Positions 1 to 6,736 of a stretch of 12,156 bases of DNA are shown piece after piece. Position 1 is the first letter of the stretch. The number at the start of each line of letters is the position of its first letter. A model generated the notes under the pieces. That model made no database searches, was not told the DNA's origin, and saw only the letters and a program-made list of their open reading frames with translations. The stretch is from an uncultured Planctomycetaceae bacterium (lineage in GTDB: Bacteria; Planctomycetota; Planctomycetia; Planctomycetales; Planctomycetaceae), in contig CAIXQV010000742.1 in the NCBI GenBank assembly GCA_903921605.1, positions 1-12,156 on the forward strand. Direction: 5' to 3'. A program made the translations under genes and the position numbers.

Positions 1-39
1 GAACCGTTCTGAAATCACCGAGTTTACAAACTCTTCGTT

Positions 40-80
40 CGGCAGCAGGCTGCCAGAACCAAAGCGGCAGCAGGCTGCCG
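40..80. repeat. Two copies of a 15-nt palindromic repeat
   Basis: CGGCAGCAGGCTGCC occurs at 40-54 and again at 65-79; the second copy extends to a 16-nt inverted repeat (CGGCAGC-AG-GCTGCCG, 65-80). The two copies are exact over 15 nt and start 25 nt apart. Each can form a short GC-rich hairpin. The element lies outside any gene. It resembles the small palindromic units dispersed between genes in many bacteria, but whether it recurs elsewhere in this genome cannot be seen from the window. Confidence 0.7.
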
Positions 81-89
81 CAGTCCAAG

Positions 90-103
90 GAGGAAAATTC
101 CTC
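90..103. repeat. Small inverted repeat GAGGAA-AA-TTCCTC
   Basis: There are perfect 6-bp arms around a central AA, 10 nt after the second GGCAGC palindrome. It probably belongs to the same intergenic palindrome cluster. No function can be assigned from sequence. Confidence 0.5.
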
Positions 104-545
104 GCTCTACGCGGCTTGAGTTTCTATCGCGGCGATAAAAAGAAGCGAGCAACCCTTCCCTCCAGTAGCCTTTGGGGATTCAGTTTACCTTTGAGTTGGC
201 ATTCCGTTTTCAGCGATGGGCAAGAAAATGGATGGCAAAAAAATGAGATGATCTGAAACTTGTTCTTGCCCGACGACGGATCTTTCCGCCCGGGCATTTT
301 TCCGCCGTCACATTTTTTGCCCAATCCCATACCAGTCGACCCTTCGTCCGTTTCCTGGTAGATGTTCCGTGGGAGAGACGTAGAGACTCCAGATACATCA
401 AACCTCAAGAATGAGCCCTCGTATCACTCTGCTTGCCCATGGTCTGTCAAGTCCCGGCCCATAGCGCAAGTTCAGAAACGGTTATGAATCTCCACCAGTA
501 ACACCCCTCAACAGCAGTGCCGAAAAGTATTGAGAATGTCCCTTT

Positions 546-565
546 GCAGCTTCTTTTACAGCTGC
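546..565 (-). terminator. Weak hairpin downstream of the surface-protein gene
   Basis: On the minus strand, GCAGCT and AGCTGC pair around an 8-nt loop, 70 nt past the stop codon of the large minus-strand gene. The stem is only 6 bp and no clear T-run follows. A role as a transcription terminator is therefore only possible, based on position rather than strength. Confidence 0.2.
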
Positions 566-635
566 GAGAAAGATCGCCTGCTTACCGTGACCATTCCTGA
601 TCATGCCCCTGGCGCTCGAATTCACAGATGGCTTG

Positions 636-3600
636 TTACACTCGATTGATGAGCAGAGTACTAGAATGGTAGCCATCGCTGAAGGCTGTCATCCCGCCGC
701 GTTTGTTCACGGTCGAGATATCCAACGTGCCGCCAGCCGTTCCTTGTGTCTGGTCCCAGGCGAAATACTGGAGCAGTGAATTGCCGGTGATTCCCGGGTT
801 GGGAACAAACCGCACTCGACTCAGGGTTCCGTTAGCCGGCAAAAGCCGCGCGTTGCTGTGGCTCGTCGCTGGAAAGTTGGTCCAGGTATTGCCGCCGTTG
901 AGCGTAAACTGCCATTTCCCACCTCCAGTTGGGGCACCGACGACCGCAATGCCTTTCATCGCGCCGGCATCGACATCTCTGACACCAGCAGTAATAGACG
1001 CAATCGTCGTGCCCAATGAGGTGAAATCGTCTTTTACGATCGGGGTCAGCGTCGGCGGTGTGCTGGTCACCCACGCTGGAGCATCGTTGACTGCACTCAC
1101 TGTCAGAGACGCATAGTGAGTACTCGCGCCGAAGGCTGTTGTGCCGCCGAACTTGTTCGCGGTCGAGAGATCGAAGTTGCCACCAGGCGTTCCTTGTGTC
1201 TGGTCCCAGGCGTAATAACCAAGCTGCACTTTGCCGTTAAAATCCTTGTTGGGGACAAAGCGTATTCGACTCAGAGTTCCGTTGGCCGGCATCAGAAACG
1301 CTTTGCTGGGATTCCGCGAAGCTCCGAGAGACGCGAAGTCTGCCCAATTCAGGCCGCCGTTGAGCGTATACTGCCAGGAGCCGGACTCCAGGCCACTGGT
1401 CGAGTGGATCGCAATTCCCTTCTTGGCCCCGGCATCGACATCGCTTGCGGCAGCGGTCAGGGAGGCAACGGTTGTCCCATAGGCCAGACGATCGTCCTCA
1501 TTTTGCCCGGCCATCGGCGGCGGCTGGACGCCAGCAACCCACACCGGTGCATCGTTTACTGCACTCACTGTCAGAGACGCATAGTGAGTACCTGTGCCGA
1601 AGGCTGTGGTCCCGCCGAGCTTGTTCGCGGTCGAAAGATCGACGTTGCCGGAAGCCGTTCCTTGTGTCTGGTCCCAGGCGTAATAGCCGAGCTGCACCGT
1701 GCCGTTGAAGTTTTGATTGGGGACAAAGCGTATTCGACTCAGAGTGCCGTTGGCCGGCATCAGAAACGCTTTGCTGGGATTCCGCGAGGCTCCGAGAGAC
1801 GCGAAGTTTGCCCAATTCAGGCCGCCGTTGATCGTATACTGCCAGGAGCCGGACTCCAGGCCACTGGTCGAGTGGATTGCAATACCCTTCTTTGCCCCGG
1901 CATCGACATCGCTAGCGGCAGCGGTCAGGGAGGCAACGGTCGTCCCATAGGCCAGACGATCGTCCTCATTCTGCACCGCCATCGGTGGCGCTTGGACGCC
2001 AGCAACCCACACCGGTGCATCGTTTACGGGAGTCACTGTCAGAGTGGTGTAATGAATGCCATTGCTGAAGGCTGTCAACCCGCCGAGTTTGTTCGCGGTC
2101 GAGATATCGAGAATGCCTCCAGCCCAACTTTGTGTCTGGTCCCAGGCGTAATAGCCGAGCTGCACGGTGCCGTTGAAATCCTGATTTGGGACAAAGCGTA
2201 CTCGACTCAGGGTGCCGTTTGCTGGCAGCATCCGTGCGTTGCTGCGTGTTGTCGCTGGCAGTGTGCTCCATGAGCTGCCGCCATTGATAGTAAACTGCCA
2301 CACTCCCTTATCAGATGGGGCACTGAAGATGGCAATTCCCTTCATCGCCCCGGCATCGACATCGCTGGCGGTCGTGGTCAGGGAAGCAACGGTCGTCCCA
2401 TAGGCCAGACGATCGTCCTCAGTTTGCCCGGCCATCGGCGGTGGCTGGACGCCAGCAACCCACACCGGTGCATCGTTTACGGGAGACACTGTCAGAGAAG
2501 TGTTATGAATGCCCGCGCTGAAGGCTGTCAACCCGCCGAGTTTGTTCGCGGTCGAAATATCGAATGTGCCGCCAGACGCTCCTTGTGTCTGGTCCCAGGC
2601 GAAATAGCCGAGCTGTACCGTGCCGTTGAAATCCTGATTGGGGACAAAGCGTACTCGACTCAGGGTGCCGTTAGCTGGCAGCAGCAGCGCGTTGTTGCGT
2701 CCCCGCGGAAATCCGAGAGACGCGAACGTGGACCAATTAGCTCCGCCGTCGGTCGTAAACTGCCAGAAGCCCTTGTCGGTTGGGGCACTGGAGATCGCGA
2801 TGCCTTTCTTCGCCCCGGCATCGACATCGCTGGCGGCAGCGGTTAGCGAGACAACGGTCGTTCCATACGCCAGACGATCGTCCTCATTTTGCCCCGCCAT
2901 CGGCGGCGGCTGAACGCCGGCAACCCACTCCGGCGCATGGTTTACCATGAAGTTGATAGAAGCCGTCGGCGACTCCTCTTCGGTGTCGATCATGGAACTC
3001 ACAAGAAACGTGTACGTGCCAGCAGGCAAATCAGCAGTCAGCGGAAACGTCAATTCGAGCGTCGTGTCATCCACCACCACGTTGTTACTTGCGTTTTTGA
3101 TCTGTACACGGAAGCTATCGGCGACCAGCGACTCCCAATTGAAAGTTGGGCGATTGATATTGATCGATTGATCGATCGTTAAATCGGAAGGCGTGGTCGG
3201 CTTCTTCAAATAACCGAAGAGTTGCTGCAGGTTGTCCTGCTTACTTTGATTGACAGCAACGTTCTCCTTGAGAACGTCCTTCCTGTACCAGAATTCGCTA
3301 GTGACGGAAAAATCCTCTCGGGGAGTGTGACCGCCGTAATTATCCTGGAAGAGTGCTTTGGACGAAAGCCCCTTCGGATTGAACCAGTCATTACTTCCTG
3401 ATGCACTCTGCACGAACCCGCTGTAGCCGCCAGTCGGATTCGTGCTTATCCAGTCAGCAAATGAGATGAAGGTTTCTGGGCGTGTCGTTGTCCATTCACT
3501 AATCTTGCGGAAATCCGTGATAAACTGGTTCTGGTTCGGTTCATGATAGTGATGCAAGATTTCGTGGACGATGAGTCCAGGTCTTATGAAGCCATCTCTA

Positions 3601-4631
3601 TTGTCGCTATCTACAATGTTTCCAATGGGATACCAATCAGAATCGTACCCGTTACTCCAGCCGCCATTAAAGGCGAGGCCGGTCGTTGTCAATCCCAGCC
3701 GGTATTCGTAAATGTCGCCTCCAGTGTACGACTGCATCAATCGCTCGCTTCCGGTGACATCATGCATGTGCTGGAAAGGCGTGTCAATTTCCTCGAAATC
3801 GGTGTCCGACCACGTGCGGGGTTGATATCCAATTCCGCCGCTCGTAACGGGCATTGTCGTGTCAACGAGATGCACTCTGGAGTCCAGCTTATGCTTATCG
3901 AGGACCGTACCGGCGCCCAATTCTTTATTCACGTCGGTGCTTCGAATGTAGAACCGGTCTTCCCCGGTTCCGCCGGTCAACTCATCATTGTCGCTGGCTA
4001 AGCCGCCGTAGAGCACGTCGTCGCCACCCATGCCAAATAATTTGTCCTTACCTGGGCCGCCGATGAGCTTGTCGTCCTCCTGGCCGCCGTAAAACTCGTC
4101 GTTGCCACCGTGGCCATACGCTGTCAAGTCGAGGGCAGTACCAACTCCGATGCCAGAGTTATTTCTGACAATGTCATTGCCCGGAGTACCCGTAACTTTG
4201 ATGTCTGGGTTTGTACCCAAATCCACGCTGCCGTTGCCAAGGCCAAGGTTAACATCATAGCCATAGTAGTGGTCGGCGATAAACCCCGACCCCAGGTCAC
4301 CGCCCCAGGAGAGTTGCAGGTTCATGGGGGTGCCGTTATAGGCACCGGTTGGAGCGATGGTCGTATACGTAATGCCGTCAATAACTTCCTGTCCCAGGAT
4401 CAACGGAGTCAACAGCAGCCGTGTTTCCAGCGATTCGCAGGCGGCGGCTCGCCGAAGTTGGGATCGCCTCTGATTTCCGACAGCAGTGGAGAAACCTCCG
4501 AAAATTGAGGCAAGGTTCGTCCTCGCCTGTGCTGCGTTCCTCCTCCCTCGGGAACGCATCCCTTGTCGCATCGAATCCAGCATAAGTGCCTTCAGAGTCA
4601 GACGAACACGACCAAGGAAATTGTTTAACAT
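636..4631 (-). CDS. Secreted surface protein: RTX-like repeats, HEILH region, five cadherin-like repeats
   Basis: Probably an exported adhesin or matrix protein, possibly with peptidase activity. Numbering is from the ATG at 4631 (1331 aa). An in-frame ATG at 4733 would add 34 residues that look unlike a signal; neither start has a clear ribosome site, and MLNNFLGRVRL is the more typical opening. Residues 1-74 are Arg-rich and end in LETRLLL (68-74), the planctomycete extracellular targeting motif (Planc_extracel type). Residues 173-227 contain Gly/Asp-rich RTX-like units (GGNDEF, GGDDVLYGG, GGTGEDRF), known in other proteins to bind calcium. HEILHHYHE (356-364) gives HExxH, and Glu439 in REDF could be a third zinc ligand. 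Residues about 475-562 resemble a fibronectin III or Ig-like strand set. Five tandem repeats (563-1331) follow. No dockerin, LPXTG or transmembrane anchor is seen; the protein ends after repeat five. Secretion and repeats are well supported; peptidase activity is inference. Confidence 0.85.
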   Translation of the reverse strand: MLNNFLGRVRLTLKALMLDSMRQGMRSRGRRNAAQARTNLASIFGGFSTAVGNQRRSQLRRAAACESLETRLLLTPLILGQEVIDGITYTTIAPTGAYNGTPMNLQLSWGGDLGSGFIADHYYGYDVNLGLGNGSVDLGTNPDIKVTGTPGNDIVRNNSGIGVGTALDLTAYGHGGNDEFYGGQEDDKLIGGPGKDKLFGMGGDDVLYGGLASDNDELTGGTGEDRFYIRSTDVNKELGAGTVLDKHKLDSRVHLVDTTMPVTSGGIGYQPRTWSDTDFEEIDTPFQHMHDVTGSERLMQSYTGGDIYEYRLGLTTTGLAFNGGWSNGYDSDWYPIGNIVDSDNRDGFIRPGLIVHEILHHYHEPNQNQFITDFRKISEWTTTRPETFISFADWISTNPTGGYSGFVQSASGSNDWFNPKGLSSKALFQDNYGGHTPREDFSVTSEFWYRKDVLKENVAVNQSKQDNLQQLFGYLKKPTTPSDLTIDQSININRPTFNWESLVADSFRVQIKNASNNVVVDDTTLELTFPLTADLPAGTYTFLVSSMIDTEEESPTASINFMVNHAPEWVAGVQPPPMAGQNEDDRLAYGTTVVSLTAAASDVDAGAKKGIAISSAPTDKGFWQFTTDGGANWSTFASLGFPRGRNNALLLPANGTLSRVRFVPNQDFNGTVQLGYFAWDQTQGASGGTFDISTANKLGGLTAFSAGIHNTSLTVSPVNDAPVWVAGVQPPPMAGQTEDDRLAYGTTVASLTTTASDVDAGAMKGIAIFSAPSDKGVWQFTINGGSSWSTLPATTRSNARMLPANGTLSRVRFVPNQDFNGTVQLGYYAWDQTQSWAGGILDISTANKLGGLTAFSNGIHYTTLTVTPVNDAPVWVAGVQAPPMAVQNEDDRLAYGTTVASLTAAASDVDAGAKKGIAIHSTSGLESGSWQYTINGGLNWANFASLGASRNPSKAFLMPANGTLSRIRFVPNQNFNGTVQLGYYAWDQTQGTASGNVDLSTANKLGGTTAFGTGTHYASLTVSAVNDAPVWVAGVQPPPMAGQNEDDRLAYGTTVASLTAAASDVDAGAKKGIAIHSTSGLESGSWQYTLNGGLNWADFASLGASRNPSKAFLMPANGTLSRIRFVPNKDFNGKVQLGYYAWDQTQGTPGGNFDLSTANKFGGTTAFGASTHYASLTVSAVNDAPAWVTSTPPTLTPIVKDDFTSLGTTIASITAGVRDVDAGAMKGIAVVGAPTGGGKWQFTLNGGNTWTNFPATSHSNARLLPANGTLSRVRFVPNPGITGNSLLQYFAWDQTQGTAGGTLDISTVNKRGGMTAFSDGYHSSTLLINRV
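639..2945 (-). repeat. Five in-frame tandem repeats of about 453-468 bp
   Basis: The units run, in gene order, 2481-2945, 2028-2480, 1560-2027, 1092-1559 and 639-1091 (465, 453, 468, 468 and 453 bp). Each begins with VNDAP or VNHAP. A typical unit carries EDDRLAYGTT, DVDAGA.KGIAI, an NGG..W segment, LPANGTLSR(V/I)RFVPN, AWDQTQ, and STANK.GG.TAF. This is the pattern of extended bacterial cadherin-like repeats in giant adhesins; the acidic DVDAGA and VNDAP motifs suggest calcium-dependent rigidity. Units three and four are nearly identical even at DNA level. Unit five is the most divergent at its start: the AGVQPPPMAGQ segment is replaced by TSTPPTLTPIV. Confidence 0.9.
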
Positions 4632-4892
4632 GAAAGTATCCAGCGGGTATGGGAATTGTGTTGTTGGCAATTGTTGTTGAGAAGATCGTGCTATGACTGA
4701 AATGTTCAACCGTCTCCCAGACCCGACAGGCATCCAGAAGAATTCTGTAAGAATGTGGAAAATCGACTTTCAGCAAAGTGATCGGCGGCCTGCTGGTCGC
4801 ATAAAGCTTGGTGTGTTCCGGTGACGCTCGCCCTTTTTCTGCCGTGTTTTTCGCATTTCTGTGGGAACCAGTCCCGGCCTTGTCAGGAAGTA

Positions 4893-5609
4893 CTAACCCA
4901 ACGAGGGCGAAGGGTTTGGTGGTTCCGGAGCCACCGAGACATTGCACGCGATCGCGATCCGTGGTCGCGTGCCACGATAGGGATGAACATAGTGCTGCAA
5001 CCATCCTGGAAAGATCACCAGCCGGCCCGATCTGGGCCGCACTGTGAATTGCGTCATGCTGAAATCACCCAGCCCCGGAATGGGACGAATGTACCGACGG
5101 GGGTCGAGCACGGCGAAGAGGCCCGACTCGGGGTGGTTTTCAACATCGGCATCACCAGCATCGACATAATACGACACGGACCAATGGGCTGTTCCGTGAT
5201 CGTGAACGATGGTGTAATCGCCATCCCGCATGACCATCGCCCAGGCTTGCGCCGAATATCGCATTGGCGGCGGAGCCGGCATTCGCATCGATGCTGCCAG
5301 ATCGTGAATGGTTGCTGCCACCTGATCGATAATCATCTGCATGACCGTGCGATAGCAAGCCTCGCTGCGCTGTCCCAGATCAGGGGCCGAGTGCCAGCCT
5401 CCTCGATTACTTCGCAGAATTCCGGGGGATGCGTCGGATTCCGCCAGCAGTCGCTGGGTGAGTTCATGATTGACCGCCTCCATCTGGGGCATGTCGTAAA
5501 CGTAAAGCGGCGTTGAAAAAAGTGAAAATCGGTCCACTGGAGTTACTGTCGCAATATCAGGGTGAGTAAGGGTAGAAACAGGTGGCTTATTGCGACTCCC
5601 CAACAACAA
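4893..5609 (-). CDS. Putative 2-oxoglutarate/Fe(II)-dependent oxygenase (TIGR02466-like)
   Basis: A 238-aa cytoplasmic protein with the double-stranded beta-helix pattern of Fe(II)/2-oxoglutarate oxygenases, which couple 2OG decarboxylation to hydroxylation of a substrate unknown here. Visible landmarks are FSTPLYVYDMP (31-41, typical family N-terminus), DYTIVHDHGTAHWSVSYYVD (131-150) with candidate iron ligands His136/His138, LFAVLDPR (164-171), and FPGWLQHYVHP (200-210) with distal ligand His206. Arg217 in RPRIAIACNV is the likely 2OG anchor. Which first-strand residue binds iron cannot be fixed by eye. The start is odd: the frame opens with TTG at 5609 directly after an in-frame TGA, and an ATG lies three codons further upstream at 5621. 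GTG at 5537 is another possible start; the first internal ATG (codon 40) would remove the conserved N-terminus. The gene lies upstream of the surface-protein gene on the same strand, about 260 bp away. Family assignment is fairly sure; substrate is unknown. Confidence 0.75.
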   Translation of the reverse strand: MLLGSRNKPPVSTLTHPDIATVTPVDRFSLFSTPLYVYDMPQMEAVNHELTQRLLAESDASPGILRSNRGGWHSAPDLGQRSEACYRTVMQMIIDQVAATIHDLAASMRMPAPPPMRYSAQAWAMVMRDGDYTIVHDHGTAHWSVSYYVDAGDADVENHPESGLFAVLDPRRYIRPIPGLGDFSMTQFTVRPRSGRLVIFPGWLQHYVHPYRGTRPRIAIACNVSVAPEPPNPSPSLG

Positions 5610-5621
5610 TCAACTGGACAT
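5610..5621 (-). other. Three-codon ATG mini-frame (ATG TCC AGT TGA) abutting the TTG start
   Basis: On the minus strand, ATG TCC AGT TGA is followed directly and in frame by TTG TTG TTG GGG of the oxygenase gene. It may be a minimal leader whose stop allows re-initiation at TTG, a nonsense change close to the original start, or chance. No Shine-Dalgarno sequence separates them. Confidence 0.35.
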
Positions 5622-5856
5622 GAAGGGATCGCCGCCAACGACAGATGCTAACACATTGACAGGCCGTTAAATAAACGGCTTTGAGCCCCAAATGGAAACA
5701 GACGTGCTCGAAAAAAGTCCGTTCAATGAATTGGAATGCAGGGGTATTCTTCCGTTTCCGAGTTTTCAACATGGATACCCGTTTTTGACGTGTTGTACAC
5801 CGCTTAATGTTCAACTAGTCCACAAGACCGACAGGCTGGCGACAGAAAAGTCGGAG

Positions 5857-5871
5857 ATTCCTGACAGGAAT
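5857..5871. repeat. Inverted repeat ATTCCTG-A-CAGGAAT
   Basis: There are 7-bp perfect arms with a single central base, in the divergent spacer about 157 bp before the sigma-factor start. The form would suit a binding site for a dimeric regulator or part of a dispersed intergenic repeat. Only the symmetry is seen. Confidence 0.4.
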
Positions 5872-6027
5872 GGCTCAGAAAAGGGGGCAGGAACCAGTAG
5901 TGCGTGGCACCCTTCGGGCCATTTGGCCATTAGTTTCTGATCTCTTTTCCGAGTCTTTTTGGCTCCTTTACGTCCGCTTTGAAATCAAATCCTTGGTTTA
6001 CGGGCTAGACGTTAATAGACTTATGGG

Positions 6028-6633
6028 ATGGCAAGTGAAGCAATTACGGGCTGGATTAACCAGCTTGCAGACAGGAATCAGCAAGCCGCCGAGCAATTGT
6101 GGCAGCACGTTGCCGTGCGATTGCAGGATTTCGCGGCACAGAAACTCGACGTGCAGACCCGTCGGCACTATGACGAACAAGATGCGGCAAACAGTGCGTT
6201 TCACAGTCTGTGTCACGGTCTGGCCGATGGCCGACTTGAAGCCAGGAATCGCGACGCTTTGTGGGGTCTGCTGGCCGTTATCACGTCTCGGAAAATCTCT
6301 GCGCAGCAGCGGCATATTCATCGTCAGAAACGCGGAAGCGGAGCCGTAAGTGGTGAGTCTGGATTTGTTGACCTTGGTGCTGCCGGTATCAACGCCGTTG
6401 CTGGCGACCAGTCGCCGCCCGATGAACTGGCTGAAGTATCCGAAAGCTGTGCGCAACTGCTCGATGCGCTTCCTGACGACACGATGAAGCGAATCGTGTT
6501 GCTCAAGTTTCAGGGGGCTAAGAACTCCGAAATTGCCAGCGAACTGAATTGCACAGAACGGACGATCGAACGAAAGCTGGAGCGAATCCGCCGAATCTGG
6601 ATTGAAGCGGGACTGCATGATGGGGAGCAGTGA
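6028..6633 (+). CDS. ECF-type RNA polymerase sigma factor (planctomycete Sigma70_ECF family)
   Basis: A 201-aa cytoplasmic sigma factor expected to direct RNA polymerase to a set of stress or signal-dependent promoters. Region 2 lies at about 5-100: DEQDAANSAFHSL (49-61) corresponds to region 2.2, and LWGLLAVITSRK (78-89) covers the helix that melts the -10 element. A Gly/Ala-rich linker (about 103-135) joins it to region 4 (about 144-191), where LLDALPDDTMKRIVLLKF precedes a helix-turn-helix (EIASELNCTERTIERKLERI, 168-187) that reads the -35 element. Length is normal for the family. The ATG at 6028 has no strong ribosome site. The kinase gene begins 103 bp downstream in the same direction, an arrangement characteristic of planctomycetes. 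No anti-sigma factor is encoded next to it, so control by the adjacent kinase is a reasonable inference. The regulon is unknown. Confidence 0.9.
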   Translation: MASEAITGWINQLADRNQQAAEQLWQHVAVRLQDFAAQKLDVQTRRHYDEQDAANSAFHSLCHGLADGRLEARNRDALWGLLAVITSRKISAQQRHIHRQKRGSGAVSGESGFVDLGAAGINAVAGDQSPPDELAEVSESCAQLLDALPDDTMKRIVLLKFQGAKNSEIASELNCTERTIERKLERIRRIWIEAGLHDGEQ

Positions 6634-6736
6634 CCAGGGCGGCGTCCTATTTCAATATGAGCGGAAAGACGTGAGAAAACACTAAAACAACTTGCACTTC
6701 ATGTCGGGCTCGACCGCCGTTTGACCATTCAGGACT

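Larger units (their letters stand above)
1..635. other. Non-coding stretch downstream of the surface-protein gene
   Basis: I see no convincing gene here. Short open frames on the minus strand (about 124-408 and 210-401) translate to low-complexity, Arg/Ser/Pro/Lys-rich peptides with no recognisable domain and no ribosome binding site. The stretch contains a cluster of palindromes at 40-103, an A-rich imperfect direct repeat near 216-247 (GATGGGCAAGAAAATG followed by GATGGCAAAAAAATG), and a weak hairpin at 546-565. It lies 3' of the surface-protein gene, which is on the minus strand and ends at 636. The left edge of the window cuts off whatever lies further upstream. Confidence 0.6.
5610..6027. 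promoter_or_regulatory. Divergent intergenic region between oxygenase and sigma-factor genes
   Basis: This 418-bp spacer separates two divergently oriented genes, so it must carry promoters for both unless transcripts enter from outside. I could not identify a -35/-10 pair with confidence on either strand. Small open frames here (minus 5587-5814; plus 5692-5940) have no domain and biased composition, and I do not call them genes. A short perfect inverted repeat sits at 5857-5871. Confidence 0.5.

Noticed and set aside
124..408. Minus-strand frame of 94 codons in the left flank
   Set aside because: No family resemblance, no ribosome site, biased composition over A-rich and repeated DNA.
1116..2273. 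Long plus-strand open frame (385 codons) opposite the repeat protein
   Set aside because: It lies antisense to the repeat units, its own sequence simply repeats with their period, and it is Arg/Cys/His-rich with no domain. The minus-strand frame has clear protein-level conservation between repeats, so this is a shadow frame.
639..2945. Regular repeats considered as a CRISPR array
   Set aside because: The period is about 460 bp and in frame, and the units encode cadherin-like protein domains; there are no short repeats with unique spacers.
3543..4001. Plus-strand frame of 152 codons opposite the HEILH region
   Set aside because: No recognisable domain or ribosome site, and the opposite strand carries the RTX and HEILH motifs.
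4378..5004. Minus-strand frame of 208 codons bridging the surface-protein and oxygenase genes
   Set aside because: It overlaps conserved parts of both genes in another frame and its composition shows no domain.
5610..5612. TGA before the oxygenase TTG considered as a selenocysteine codon
   Set aside because: It lies at position four, before any conserved residue, and I see no reason or SECIS-like hairpin to support recoding.
5587..5940. Small frames in the divergent spacer (minus 75 codons, plus 82 codons)
   Set aside because: No domains and no ribosome sites; the minus frame overlaps the oxygenase start and the plus frame runs over palindromic DNA.
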